DNA of 64,000 bases from Plasmodium coatneyi (taxonomy: Eukaryota > Apicomplexa > Aconoidasida > Haemosporida > Plasmodiidae), in the NCBI RefSeq assembly GCF_001680005.1, contig NC_033567.1, forward strand, positions 3,472,001 through 3,536,000. The letters run 5' to 3'. The translations under genes and the position numbers were made by a program. Shown here one piece after another: positions 12,663-23,858 of the stretch; the stretch's first letter is position 1, and each line of letters starts with the position of its first letter. Below the pieces are notes generated by a model. It saw only the letters and a list, made by a program, of their open reading frames with translations. It did not search any database and was not told the origin of the DNA.

Positions 12663-12670
12663 TGCATGCA
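12663..12670. promoter_or_regulatory. TGCATGCA element in the RPN2/HDP1 spacer
   Basis: A perfect AP2-Sp/AP2-EXP-type palindrome lies 1.6 kb upstream of the RPN2 start and 3.3 kb upstream of HDP1. Which gene it would serve, if any, cannot be told from sequence. Confidence 0.3.
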
Positions 12671-13898
12671 CGGTCACGGAAAAGAGTGAAAGAAAAAAAA
12701 AATATTCCTAATTAAAGTAGCTTGGATATATAATTAGAATTTCCCTACACCTAGCTACATTACCACTGAAAGGCGCACAAGGGTGACACAACAACATAAA
12801 CGCAATTGGCGTCTTTTGCAAGTGAAAGAAAAAGTTTAGCGCTGGTTATTTTGTGCGTGTAGGCATGCTTCAGCTTATCAGAGGAGAGAGAAAAAAAATA
12901 AATAATAAAATAAATACATTTTTTTTTTTTTACCAAAGGGGGATTTTCCGCACAGTTTAAAGGTAAATATTCGTCACACATTTGTATGAACATTTTTAAT
13001 TAACAGTTTAGCAATTGCATAGTTGCGATAGGGAAGGAGAGGATATTTTTTTTCACTGGCAGTGTACAGCCTTCCTTTTGTACTTATTTAAAAGGTTTGC
13101 ATTTTCTTTTTTTTTTTTCGTTCGTCTACCAAACGTATTATTAGTCAATGCGCCGCCACTTTTATCACCAGAATTGTTCAACTTATTTCATCCCTTTTTT
13201 CTGAAAGTTTAAAAAGAATGCCAACTGTGAAGGGGAAAAAAAAAACACACGCATAACGTATACACACACATGGGTGGGAAGATGTTTACCATTCGAAAGT
13301 GCTTCACTTCTTAAAAGACAGATTAATATTCTGCAGAAAGTAGAAGAATACTTCTCCATTCTTTTTCCCATTTTGGTTTAATTTGTAGAAGGGGGAAACC
13401 AAAAATAGCTACATGTCACAAATTGTGATGACAAGTAGAGCAAGTGTATTCTCGTCTCTTTTGCCTAATGTGATACGACATCAAATCTGCAGTGCAGCTC
13501 ATTCAAGGTTGCGTCCAAAAGGGTTAGCATACAGCTTTATCGTGTAAACAAATGCGTCCGTTTGTAGTGTTCTCATTTGGCGCTTCTATTCCTTTTTTCC
13601 CCCTCATGCACGATGAACGCCTTACGCTTAAAGAAAACTCATCATTATAATGTGCATAAATATATAAGTACGTACGTATGCGTTGGTGTACCTAAATGGG
13701 AGGCCCGAATTGGGCCCCTTTTGCCCACTTGCCGTGCGAGGAACACAGAGCTGTTTTTGTTGACCGATGCACTGTCCACTGTTACCGATTTATTTGTTCA
13801 TCTTTTTTTTTTTTTTTTTCCTATTTTTTGCTTGCCTTTTTTTTTCATAATTGTTTGATTTTCACAAAGGAAAGACGTACAATTGTGTCTTTCACAAA

Positions 13899-14063
13899 AT
13901 GAAGGTATATAGTTGGACCTTATTTTCTATCCTCACTTTGTTAAGTTATGGCATGTGCTATGAGGATCCAAATGGGGCTCAGCAAATGCGCCTACGTATG
14001 TACACGTGTGTGTATGCGCTCATGAATATATTACAGTATGGCCAATCCCTGACAAGGGAATAA
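13899..14063 (+). CDS. Possible small secreted protein (first exon or whole ORF)
   Basis: The ATG at 13899 opens with a classic signal-peptide pattern: MKVYSWTLFSILTLLSYG, then a small-residue/Cys cleavage region and YEDPNGAQQ. Read straight through, the ORF has 54 codons to the TAA at 14061. A good donor (C|GTATGT, 13996) would instead end a first exon after about 32 residues in phase 1. Possible acceptors include TTACAG near 14036, which gives an unusually short intron of about 41 nt, and CCTACAG near 14513, but neither leads to a clearly conserved second exon. It lies upstream of a 26-A run in the RPN2/HDP1 spacer. I know of no annotated gene here, so it may be chance or an overlooked small gene. 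Confidence 0.25.
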   Translation: MKVYSWTLFSILTLLSYGMCYEDPNGAQQMRLRMYTCVYALMNILQYGQSLTRE

Positions 14064-14069
14064 ACACCC

Positions 14070-14114
14070 AAAAAAAAAAAAAAAAAAAAAAAAAAGGAAA
14101 AGGAAAAGGAAAAG
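14070..14114. repeat. A26 run followed by GGAAAA repeats
   Basis: A run of 26 A residues is followed by three GGAAAA-type units. This is a typical Plasmodium spacer microsatellite, and its length in the assembly may be inexact. Confidence 0.8.
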
Positions 14115-14695
14115 CTTAACGATAATGATAAACTTCACTGCTACTTTTATCGAAGAAAAGAGCTATATTAATCCACTTCGTTAGACATTATGTAAAATAA
14201 ATTATCACAGCTCTCCGTAAACGCTTAAAATTCTTACGTTATGTGAATTTTATTTTCCGCTTCATACGTGAGAATTTTAATTGGTGAGTATGCGCATACG
14301 CATTTATGCAGTTATAAAAAAAAAAAAAAAAAAGTATCGCATAGGTGGAGTTTTCTTCACCACAATTACGTTAAAAGATGCATGACGTGCTCACGCGCGT
14401 GCACATTTGCCCCTCTATTATACATACGCATTGTTATATGTACACATTTATATATACATTCATGTGTACGGGCACCGTATCATCCCCGGAGGTGTATAAG
14501 GCATGCTCCTACAGTATGGGACAAAAGGCAGGAAAGCATCCCAGTAAGGTACGCCTAAATGCCATTAACACTGCTTCACACATACCAGAAAATGCGTACA
14601 TAATATTTAAGAATGAATTTTTGATGTAGCATAAGGGAGTTTTCCAGAAAGAAAGAGCCGCTTCATGTCCAGATAATGCTTACGTAAATGCAAAT

Positions 14696-14696
<1 letters not shown>

Positions 14697-14727
<31 letters not shown>
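14697..14727. repeat. T31 homopolymer
   Basis: This is an uninterrupted run of 31 T residues in the HDP1 upstream region, one of the longest homopolymers in the window. Confidence 0.9.
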
Positions 14728-15956
14728 CACGACATCGTCACACATTTTACTTCAAGCCTAATTGGTGCGTTGCATTAAAAAATTTTCGCGCGTTTTCATC
14801 CATCATTGCTCCACTGCTGCACCTTCTTTCGTGCAAATATTTACCTAATGCTTCCAACTTCGTGCTGTGCGCCTGTTTACACCATTCCGCGTGTGCACTA
14901 TCGAGCGTTGTGGTAGCAAGAGGCAAAAATACATATAGAGGAAAATAAATTTGGGACAAAGTGGGGCGAAACCAAACTGAACTAGGGTGAACTAGACCGA
15001 TCTAACCTGAATGAAAAGGCAAGCCTACGCTGACCCATTCACTGTATTTTCAAATGCATTTTGGACCATGCGCGATAGCTTCCTTTGCACATCGTAGATG
15101 GTGAGCGTGTGTACCTGCGCGCTTATTTGTGACTGCCTGATTGATCTGTTGATTCTATTCAGTTAGAGAATGATTTGCTAGCCAATTCACCGACCGACTT
15201 TCTAACCAATTTTGTCCCCCTTCCATTTATATCCCATGATGATTCACAGCACTTTGGTCTTGTGTCTAACCCGCCAAAATACTCACAATATTACTTCCCG
15301 TTAGTTGGAACATTTCGCAGTATTGCCTTTCCCATTTTTTATGTACACTTGCATTTACACGCAAACGTTTGAAATACAAAGAAGTAGCTACCGTAGAGTG
15401 CGTTATTAGAACCACTGCCATATGAGAAATTTCTCGGTGCTGTTTTGGGGCTAATTTTTTTTTATGTTTTCTCTGCCTGTTCCCCTTTGACGAGCTTATT
15501 TTGTTGCATGACTAGGGTTCATAGGGATCCAGGCAGTGCCCGTTTGTGTTTTATTAGAGCATATTTTTTTTCTCTCTATGCATTTTTGTCGCACTGTTCT
15601 GCTGTATTTTTCAGCAGCTCTTTTTCACTGCTTTGTTTGTTGCACCCTTTGTTGCATTGTTCACTGCATCGTTTTTTTTTTTTTTTCTTGACAAATTTGG
15701 TCCATCCATGTGTGGCTACCCCGGCTAGCCACTGCATTCTGAACCTTCCAGCGTCACTGCGAAATGCATGCGATACTTAAAAATGTACCTAATGCACACA
15801 TGGTTAACCCTGAAAACTGCATGTAGAATTTTAATGCACTCGTCGGATACGCTAAGGGGGTGATGCAACCTCGCTTTTTTCTTTTTCCGTATCGCTTCGA
15901 CATTTCCTAATTATGCCATTTTAAAGATCCCCCTAAAGACCGTGCAAAGTGACAAA

Positions 15957-18900
15957 ATGGACATTCACAACTCGAGAGAGGGCACGCATGGCACGTCCAA
16001 AATGGATAACAAAAAGGCAAAAGTTAAGAAAATGCTGCACGGGAAAAAAGTGACATCCAAGGTGACATCTAAAGTAGGGTCTAAAGGAGGGTCCAAAGGG
16101 GGGACCAAAAGGGGCGCCACACAAAATAGCCAAGCGAGAACACCAAAAGGGACCCATTTGAAGAGCGCCCCCAAAGAAAAGTCAAACATTAAGACAGTCA
16201 TTCATTCTGGTGGTAAATCTTTCAAAACGAAAAAAAAAAAATTAAAAAAAAAATGTGAACATGTTCATACGGTAAGTGATAATAATGATGAGCATGTGAA
16301 GGCTCTTCTTCATATACACCATAGTAGTGACCGTGGTGACACAGATGAGGAGGGTAATTCCATCAGCCTAAACAATTTTAACGGCACGAAATATGTGTCT
16401 GCAAAGCTGCTGGGGGGAGACCATAATGGGGTGAACTCATCCCCCAACGATGAAACAAAAACAAAGGATCATTTCCGAAAAATTGGAGAAAATTTTATTA
16501 ATTCTGCTTGGTCAAACCACGACCGTAGCAACGATACGTGTACTAGCCGTATTAACGTCGACTGCCTGAGCGGTTCTATGCCAGCCGGTGAAGGGCCTCA
16601 CGACGTTGATGATGACGCAGATGATGTGTTTTCTCAATCTGCGAGTGAAAAATGCGAAGATTCACCAAGTGAGAATCTTCCCCCTCCCCATGTGCACAAA
16701 ATGGATAAAGTTAAAACCGCTCTGGAAGAAAAACCCTCCGATAGTGTTAACCACATAATTGAACACCCCGACGTTAAACATAGCTTGTCCTGTACATCTG
16801 ATGAATGGAACAGTTCGGGTGTAGAGGAAGATAACACAAGGACGCCGATTAACAATATTGACAACACGAATGATGAAATGGAGGAGTGTAGAACGGAGTC
16901 AATTGCTGGGGGAATTTCGCAAGGTGGTGGTAGTGATGATGGAGGGGGACACCCAGAGGGAGAGGTAATAAGAGGTGATGAAAAAACGACAAACAAGAGC
17001 AACTTAAATGAACCGCTTATGGAGGAACGAAACGAAGTAGATCCCCACGAGGGTAAAAACGCCTTGGAGGGTATTGATGATATGGATGGACTAGAAGAGG
17101 GGAAAATAGGAACAACGAATGGTGATTACCATATAGAGGAGGACAGGGGCGAAATGGAAAACCCTACAAGTGAGGAAAAGTTCAATGCCGTTCGTTCCGA
17201 AGAGGGAGATGACAGCCAATCGTCACCTGGCGGAGTTTTGGGTCAACAAGTCAATGATGAGATGAGTGTAGCTGGCGATGTGCAGCAGCAGGGGGAAGTT
17301 GCAAAAAGCCACGATGAAAATGGTCACAATGAAGAGACCCAATGTGAGGACTACCAAGGAGAACGCCGCCAAGTGGAAAATTACCCATTGGACTGCCGCC
17401 CAAACGAGCCGGATGCACCTCCAATCACCCCTCAGGAAGAGAAGTTCGACTGGCGAAAGATTCTAAACTGCAACATAGACACGTCCAACGGGGGACAAGG
17501 AGAAATGGAAAAACTAAATCTACTAATTAACTTCCGAGATAGTGCCGAGAAGTACCTGCAAAGTTACATAAACTCGTTCCTAAACGACTTCTTCCTCATG
17601 TCATCCTATCTGCCCTACTTACACTACTACGACCAGGATGCATACGAAAAAAAGGAAATGAACTTTTTAAAAATGGTGACCCATTTTATGGATCATTTTC
17701 ACTGCAATAAAAAAATGAGCAAACAAATACGAGACTTTAAAAACGATTTTGTAAATTCTCCAATAAATGAAAAAATAAAATATGTCGATAAGTTTCCATT
17801 TTTAAAATTGTCCGAAATGTGCACAGACAGAGTAAAGTGCCAATTTCTGAAGGTGCTAAAAGAATATTGGAAGAAAAAAAAAAAAAAAAAAAAAAAAAAA
17901 TTATTACCAATTGTTTTTATGCCAGAAATTTGTTAATCAGATTTTTATGTTGAAGGAAAAATGGGTCGAAAATAATTTTCTCCAAATTGGGTTGAACAAC
18001 GAACTTGGCCCACCGGTAGAGCAGCAACAGCAGCAGGATGATGATGGCGAGGTGGAGGAGAGACAGGATGCCAAGACCTCGCTTGAAAAGCCACCCCTGA
18101 AGGAACCTATAAAAGAGGAAGGATATCTTTTCCGCAGTGTTAAGGAGAGGAGTCCAAACGGGCGAGGGCAAATGAGTTACAACCAAATGGGTGAAAAATT
18201 TAACAATGATATTTTCTGCGAACAAATTTTATCTGCTCCCTTTCTAAAACAAGGGAACATTTCTAATAGTGACTTTACCATGACAATGAAAACGATGGTG
18301 CACTCGTCAGATGATCGAGGAAGGAAGTTCCTCCAATTAAGTGACGAGAAAAAAATGGAACATCCTAGTTGGTCCTACCCACCGCACAGCAAACATTCCA
18401 TCCGGAAGCGTCTAAACAATGTTGTCAGAAACAAACTGTTCAATGTGCTTCATTTGAGTGATGCGAAATATAGGGAAAAAATTCACGTAAAGAATGAGGA
18501 CCGGCGTATTATGAACAATATTTCTTTTTATAAAAATAAAATAAACAGGTTGTATGCCTATCTCATGTTTTGCACGCTTATGGGACACTCCCCGAATTTT
18601 GAGCAGCCGAATATATCGTGGAACGGGGGCTCCAATATGAGGGGAGACCCTAGAGAAGACCTCCAAGGGGAAGTAACCGCCCGAAATAGAGATACCCTCG
18701 GTAGTAGTTCCAACGAAGTACACACAAAAAATGTGCTCAACGAAAAGGATAGTGAATCCCCAAACAGATTCATCAGTTTTTACAATTTAATAAAAATTTC
18801 CAACGAATTTGTAAAAAATAATGGTAGTTCTAATAAGGGGGGTGAGGAGAAAAATAAAATCCCACGCAATTATGATCGAGAGAGTCTATCAAAAGATATG

Positions 18901-21900
18901 GACATCCTTACGAGAATTTTTTTGCAAGACGGGGCATATAATAGTGCACCGCGTGATGTCGGACAGAATGGAAAAATATCATATATCTCCACACTGTCTA
19001 GTAAGGCCAACATGTTGAGTAGTTCGGTCGAATGGGGGATGAAAAATTCGGAACTCCACAATGGGAAGGGTGCATTGGAGGGATTAACCGATGGGGCCGT
19101 GTGTATTCCACACGTAAGGAGCAAATTGGACGAAACGGGCAATGAGACCCTCGATAAATGGGAAGAGGTCAGCGGGGGGAAAAGACTCACCTCAGGTTTG
19201 AGCGCAGATGACCATGTGAATCGCATCGCAGAGAGTAGGACGGAGCCAAGACCAGATGAACGACATGACCTCCATCTCCCTGTAAATAAGGGAAAAACGG
19301 ATGGCAGCAAATTTCAGTTATCACCCGATTTACAATTCCTATACGATGCGTACAACAACGGAGAACAAATTATCGTGGTTAAGAATAAAAAAAAAGTGTT
19401 GCATAATTTGGGCAAGTGCACAAAATTTGCCCGTCTGTCAAAGCGATCACTGTTCCATGCTAATGACAGTGGGCAGAATGGGATCGGCCCTTCGAAGGGA
19501 ACTCCATCCACTGGGTACAAGAGCCAAATGGGCTACGTGAGGAATACAAACGGGGTGAACTTTCCCAATTCAAATTCTTCTGATATGGCATATTCGTACT
19601 ATGGACAAACATCTTATGATAGTAACGTAGCATTTTCGCAGAACGCCTTCTTTCGCCAGAGGTACGGAGAAGGCACAGATAGGGGATACACTAAGGGGTC
19701 ATTCCGTGCAACCAGTGGGAACTACACCCTTAACAGTAATCACAACGTGCTCATGAATCATACGATCGACCATTTGAGTAAATTCGATAAACTACAAAAT
19801 AGGGTAAACTGTGTAGACAGTAACAACACCCTGGGGAATAACTCCAGTGGGGAATTTACAAAATGTAGAAATTTGACAAACGGTTTAATCACCCCTCAGT
19901 ATGTACCTAATGCTGTGAACTACATTAATGGAATAAATTCAAGTGTGCAGAATTGCTCAAAAGGGAATTTAAAAGGTATAGGTTATTATGCGAACGGGAA
20001 TAACATCAGTGGTAGTAGCTCTTTTTCCCCCACGCCGCCAACACAACAACCATTCAGTAACTACCTAACTGGGTCGACCAACTATGTGAACCAGTTTGAT
20101 AATTCCTATCAGAACATATACAACCAAATGGGGAACACGAAACCATTTTTATCTGAACAAATGGAAAGGGAAAGAAGTACCTTAATTAACCAAAATGGAT
20201 ACCCACATTTTGCACTGACGAATAATTATTTTTCGGATGCTACTAATTCTTTCACACAAAATGGACAAAGCGGTGGTAACAACTGTGGGAGCTACTACAA
20301 TACGCATGGCAACCTGAGTTATACTCATCCAAGCGAACAAAAAGACGCTAATAATGTAGCCAGGGGGACGCTGCACACAAATGGAAGCAAACAAATGGAT
20401 CAAACGTGTGTAGATTTACAAAACGGAACCAGCGGCAACCATTTTGAATGTGTCACTGAGGATGGCACTTATTCTGCGAACCCTCAGGACAAGCGCAGTA
20501 GTGAAGAAATGGTGGATAAGGATAATGATGTGGACACAATGGGCAAAGTTAATCATCTGGAGGGAGATAAAAACGGCTACCTTAACGACGTAAGAAGCAA
20601 CGATTTAAATTGCACACAGAGAAGTAGCACCACCAGTTGGGAATGCAAAGGAGGAGATTATCACAAGGAGGACACTGTGAAGAGTTACCCCCCCGGAGGA
20701 ATGAACGAACTGTTGGGTGAGGGGAGCCAACATGTGGTCAACACGGATGTAGCTGCAAACCATGAACAATGCCATGGAAATGACCCGAATGGGGACGAAC
20801 AAGGGAATGACATAACTGCGACAGGTGAAGATCATCCTAACAGGGATGTAAAAAAGAGCAGTGACCATAAAAACGAATACAGTCATGATAAAGTGGAGGC
20901 AGAAAAAGAGTCCCCCTTGGAATCGAATAATAATTCTTCACAAAATAGTGGCCCAGACGTGAGCAGGTCATCGCCAGAGGAGGAAAACACGCGTGAGAAG
21001 AACCAACGGGGGGATAACTCACCCTCGACGGAAGGTACAAATTTGCATGTTGATACCCATACAGAGGGTACCATTAACGGGGACAACCACGATGGTAGTG
21101 CTTACCCGACCCCCGCAGATGTGGATGCTCATATAGATTCTCCCCACCAGTCAAGCAATAGTGTAACCCCCCTTCTTCCAAAAAAGGACCCCTCACATGA
21201 AGATAACACAACGAGTGAGCAACTTGCCGATCCTTTCAAAACGTCAGGCAAAAATGACGAGGATGCATGTAGCATAAATGTGCAGAATCAACCCCGTAAT
21301 AACAACCCCTGTGGCAGCATTGGCAACTTGGACATGGGCATTCACTCGGTAGAAGGAAATACGGACAACACATACAATAGTGGTAGTGCTCCATTTGGAG
21401 GGAACGGGGACGAGAAATCAATAAATTTTAACGACACACTTTCCTCTTTTAATGTAAATGAAATGGGAGCCCCGATGGATGGTACACATATTGGGGATAA
21501 TGTGAGGAGTAGCGTTGGCATAAACAAATCTAACCACACGAACAGCATAGACTTTTCCACAAACAACACATGCAATGAAACGAAATATAAAATGACTGAA
21601 GAGATGGTCAACGTGATCAGACAGACAGATGCGTATGCACCCCCCTGTGGACACTACCAACTGAGCAATGTAGACACCAGCATGGCAAACGTGTATAAGC
21701 AATTCAACTTGAACGGAATAATGCCGCCCCCATACCATAATGGCAGAAGTAATAACATGAAAAATTACCCAAATGCAGAAATGAGGAATCATATAAATGT
21801 GCATAATTATAACATGAACAAAAATGAGAACGTCCAAATGAGGAATGAATGTCTGAGCAATTTGCCAACCCATTATGGATACCTATACAATTATAACACG

Positions 21901-22431
21901 GGGAATTATTTTCTAAATGGAGCCAATTGGGTCGGTTTGGAAAATCGGACAGGTGACAGACCTGTGAGGAATAATATGAACTTTACGAATTATAATGGCA
22001 CATTCAATGAGTACTGTGATGGGGATGAAGAAGAGTGGGATCCACAGCAGGAAGGTCCACATGAGGAAGGTTCACATCAGGAGGATGATGACCGAAGCGG
22101 TGGGTCCTTCCCCTCATCGAGCAATTTAAAAAAAAGGGACAAAACGCAAAAGGAGAAGAAAAATGCCAGTATGAATACGAACAAACCGCAACCATTCGGT
22201 TTAAATGCCAGCAAGAAAAAAAGACTAGGAAACAATGGACCACCCACAGCCGAAAAATTAAGCGAATTGCTACATGAGAAGAATTTGTCGGTGCCACAAA
22301 TAGCGGCAATATACGGCGTGCACAGAACGACTGTGGCACGATGGTGCCACAATAGGAAGGTTATCCAAAAGTCGAATAACTACCAGGGGAGGAAGAAGTC
22401 GTCCTCCACGGTGGGTACCGAGTACACCTAG
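15957..22431 (+). CDS. HDP1: HDP1-like homeodomain/HTH transcriptional regulator
   Basis: Two exons, 15957-17831 and 17926 (or 17941)-22431, give about 2126 aa. The start is the first ATG (MDIHNSREGTHG). The N-terminus is basic with KVTSK/SKGGSK repeats, followed by long acidic and then Asn/Ser/Gly-rich low complexity. One compact, hydrophobic block (about residues 510-650, around NSFLNDFFLMSSYLPYLHYY) spans the intron. The extreme C-terminus has a helix-turn-helix of homeodomain-like type at about residues 2065-2115 (SVPQIAAIYGVHRTTVARWC), followed by a basic tail (NRKVIQK, GRKK). A huge low-complexity protein with a C-terminal homeodomain-like domain, between RPN2 and PPKL, matches PF3D7_1466200. 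That protein, HDP1, is reported to be required for inner-membrane-complex expansion in early gametocytes. It is expected to be nuclear. The protein is shorter than the P. falciparum one, as is usual for low-complexity proteins in less AT-rich species. Confidence 0.85.
17832..17925 (+). other. Intron of HDP1 containing a 27-A run
   Basis: The upstream frame, read straight on, enters a poly-Lys stretch and stops, and the downstream frame is shifted by one. A donor AGA|GTAAAG at 17832 and an acceptor TTTTTATGCCAG ending at 17925 remove 94 nt and join the frames in phase 0. A second acceptor, GTTAATCAG ending at 17940, also keeps frame (109 nt). The intron explains the frame change better than a homopolymer error, since the poly-Lys is spliced out. 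Confidence 0.75.
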
Positions 22432-23858
22432 TGGGGCAAGCGGCAAAGGGAAAACATTCAGAATTATTTGATTTGATTTGATTTTTTTTTTTTTTTTTTT
22501 TTCGTGTATTATTGCGTTTTCTGTGTGTCCCATCAGGGAGGAGTAACCTCTAGTGCGCCCCCATTTGTGTTGCAAATTCGATAAGACAGGCCAACCAACC
22601 CTCGGGAAAAGTGGGAGGAACAAAAAATATATCACGCTAATCTACGGACCGTTCGAATATTTACACCATCGCGCTGTTGACATGCAGTTAAAAAGGGACA
22701 TAAGGCGAAGAAGCGCACCTCATGCGTTATACGCCCGATGAAAGCATACAATTTTGTGCTGCCCATTTTGTAGGCATACATTGTGCCATTTTTCACATAT
22801 TTCACTTTTATCCTATTCGTCTGATACATTTGATATCCGTTTTTACTACGCTTATCCCCCTCCCGCATATTATGATATTTGTTAATGTAATTTTTTTTTT
22901 TTATGCCTTTTTGTATTCGGCTCGCGTTCGGGAAGAAAACACCATCAAAATGGGAACAAAATTATGAAGCCGAATGGAGCAATTTTGCAAACCTCAAAAT
23001 GAAATTTTTTTAAGATTTATCTTCTCTCTCTTAAAAAATGGCCCGATAAATGCAAAATTGGGTTCGGAACGTGTGATTAAGATCCCATTACTGTCCTCGT
23101 GGGTGACGACAACCCAGAAAGGTACAGGTATAAAAAAGAACTTTGCCGGAGGTTACCACAGATTGGGCTTTTCAAGTGAAACGACAATGACAAATGTTAC
23201 GTAGGCACATTTCGGCACCCCGATAACAGCTCATTTTTTTTTCTTCTTTTGTACGAAATGATACCAAAAAAGAGTCAGTTTGTTTAATAATGTTACGAGC
23301 ATAAAAAAAACGCAAAATAAATAACTGCCTGAATAATTCTACAAATAATGAAATAAGCAGCAAAGATGATGGACCTTCACGATTCGTGTTTCCTTTTTTC
23401 AAACACACTCCTCCCCTTTACCTACGTAAAATGTCATTCAAGTGTGTGTGTCCCCCTTTCGAACGACATTCTAACGTACTTAAAAAAAAAAAAAAGACCC
23501 CTCCTGGAGTGAACTTTTTATTTCCCTACGCGCAAACGAGTAGGGCGTTCTAAATCACAAATAAAATGATTGTTACACAAATGAGGCTTTTTTCGAAGGT
23601 TTCTGTCACCCATTTGGGAATGCGCGCCTTTTCTCTTTGAGACACGTGCGAGGCGAAATGACGGGACGGGTGACAACAGGGGGGAAGCAGAAAACGAACA
23701 CGAGCATGAAAGCGCAAAATGAAACAAAAACGAAAAAGAAAAAAAAAAAAAAACCAACCTTGGTAGGAAGTGTATCCCATAGGTGCATACAAAATTTTAA
23801 TTACACATACGCATGGACGGTCAAATGGTGCATGGAAAAAGAAAGGAAGAAAAAAATG
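22432..23858. other. Convergent spacer between HDP1 and PPKL
   Basis: This stretch holds the 3' ends of both genes. It contains T and A runs (22482-22502, 22891-22902, 23480-23494, 23738-23753) and no credible coding exon or RNA gene. Confidence 0.6.

Larger units (their letters stand above)
11079..15956. promoter_or_regulatory. Divergent spacer between RPN2 and HDP1
   Basis: This 4.9 kb region lies between two genes that start away from each other, so it carries both promoters and 5' UTRs. Visible items: a CA microsatellite (about 11269-11287); TGCATGCA at 12663-12670; GTGTACC elements near 12169, 13689 and 15110; an A run followed by GGAAAA repeats (14070-14114); and a 31-T run (14697-14727). 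One short ORF with a signal-peptide-like start (13899) is listed separately. Nothing else looks coding, and no tRNA was recognised. Confidence 0.6.

Noticed and set aside
17874..17936. Frameshift or broken gene in HDP1 at the A run
   Set aside because: An ordinary donor/acceptor pair removes the A run and restores frame exactly, so an intron is simpler than a sequencing error or pseudogene.
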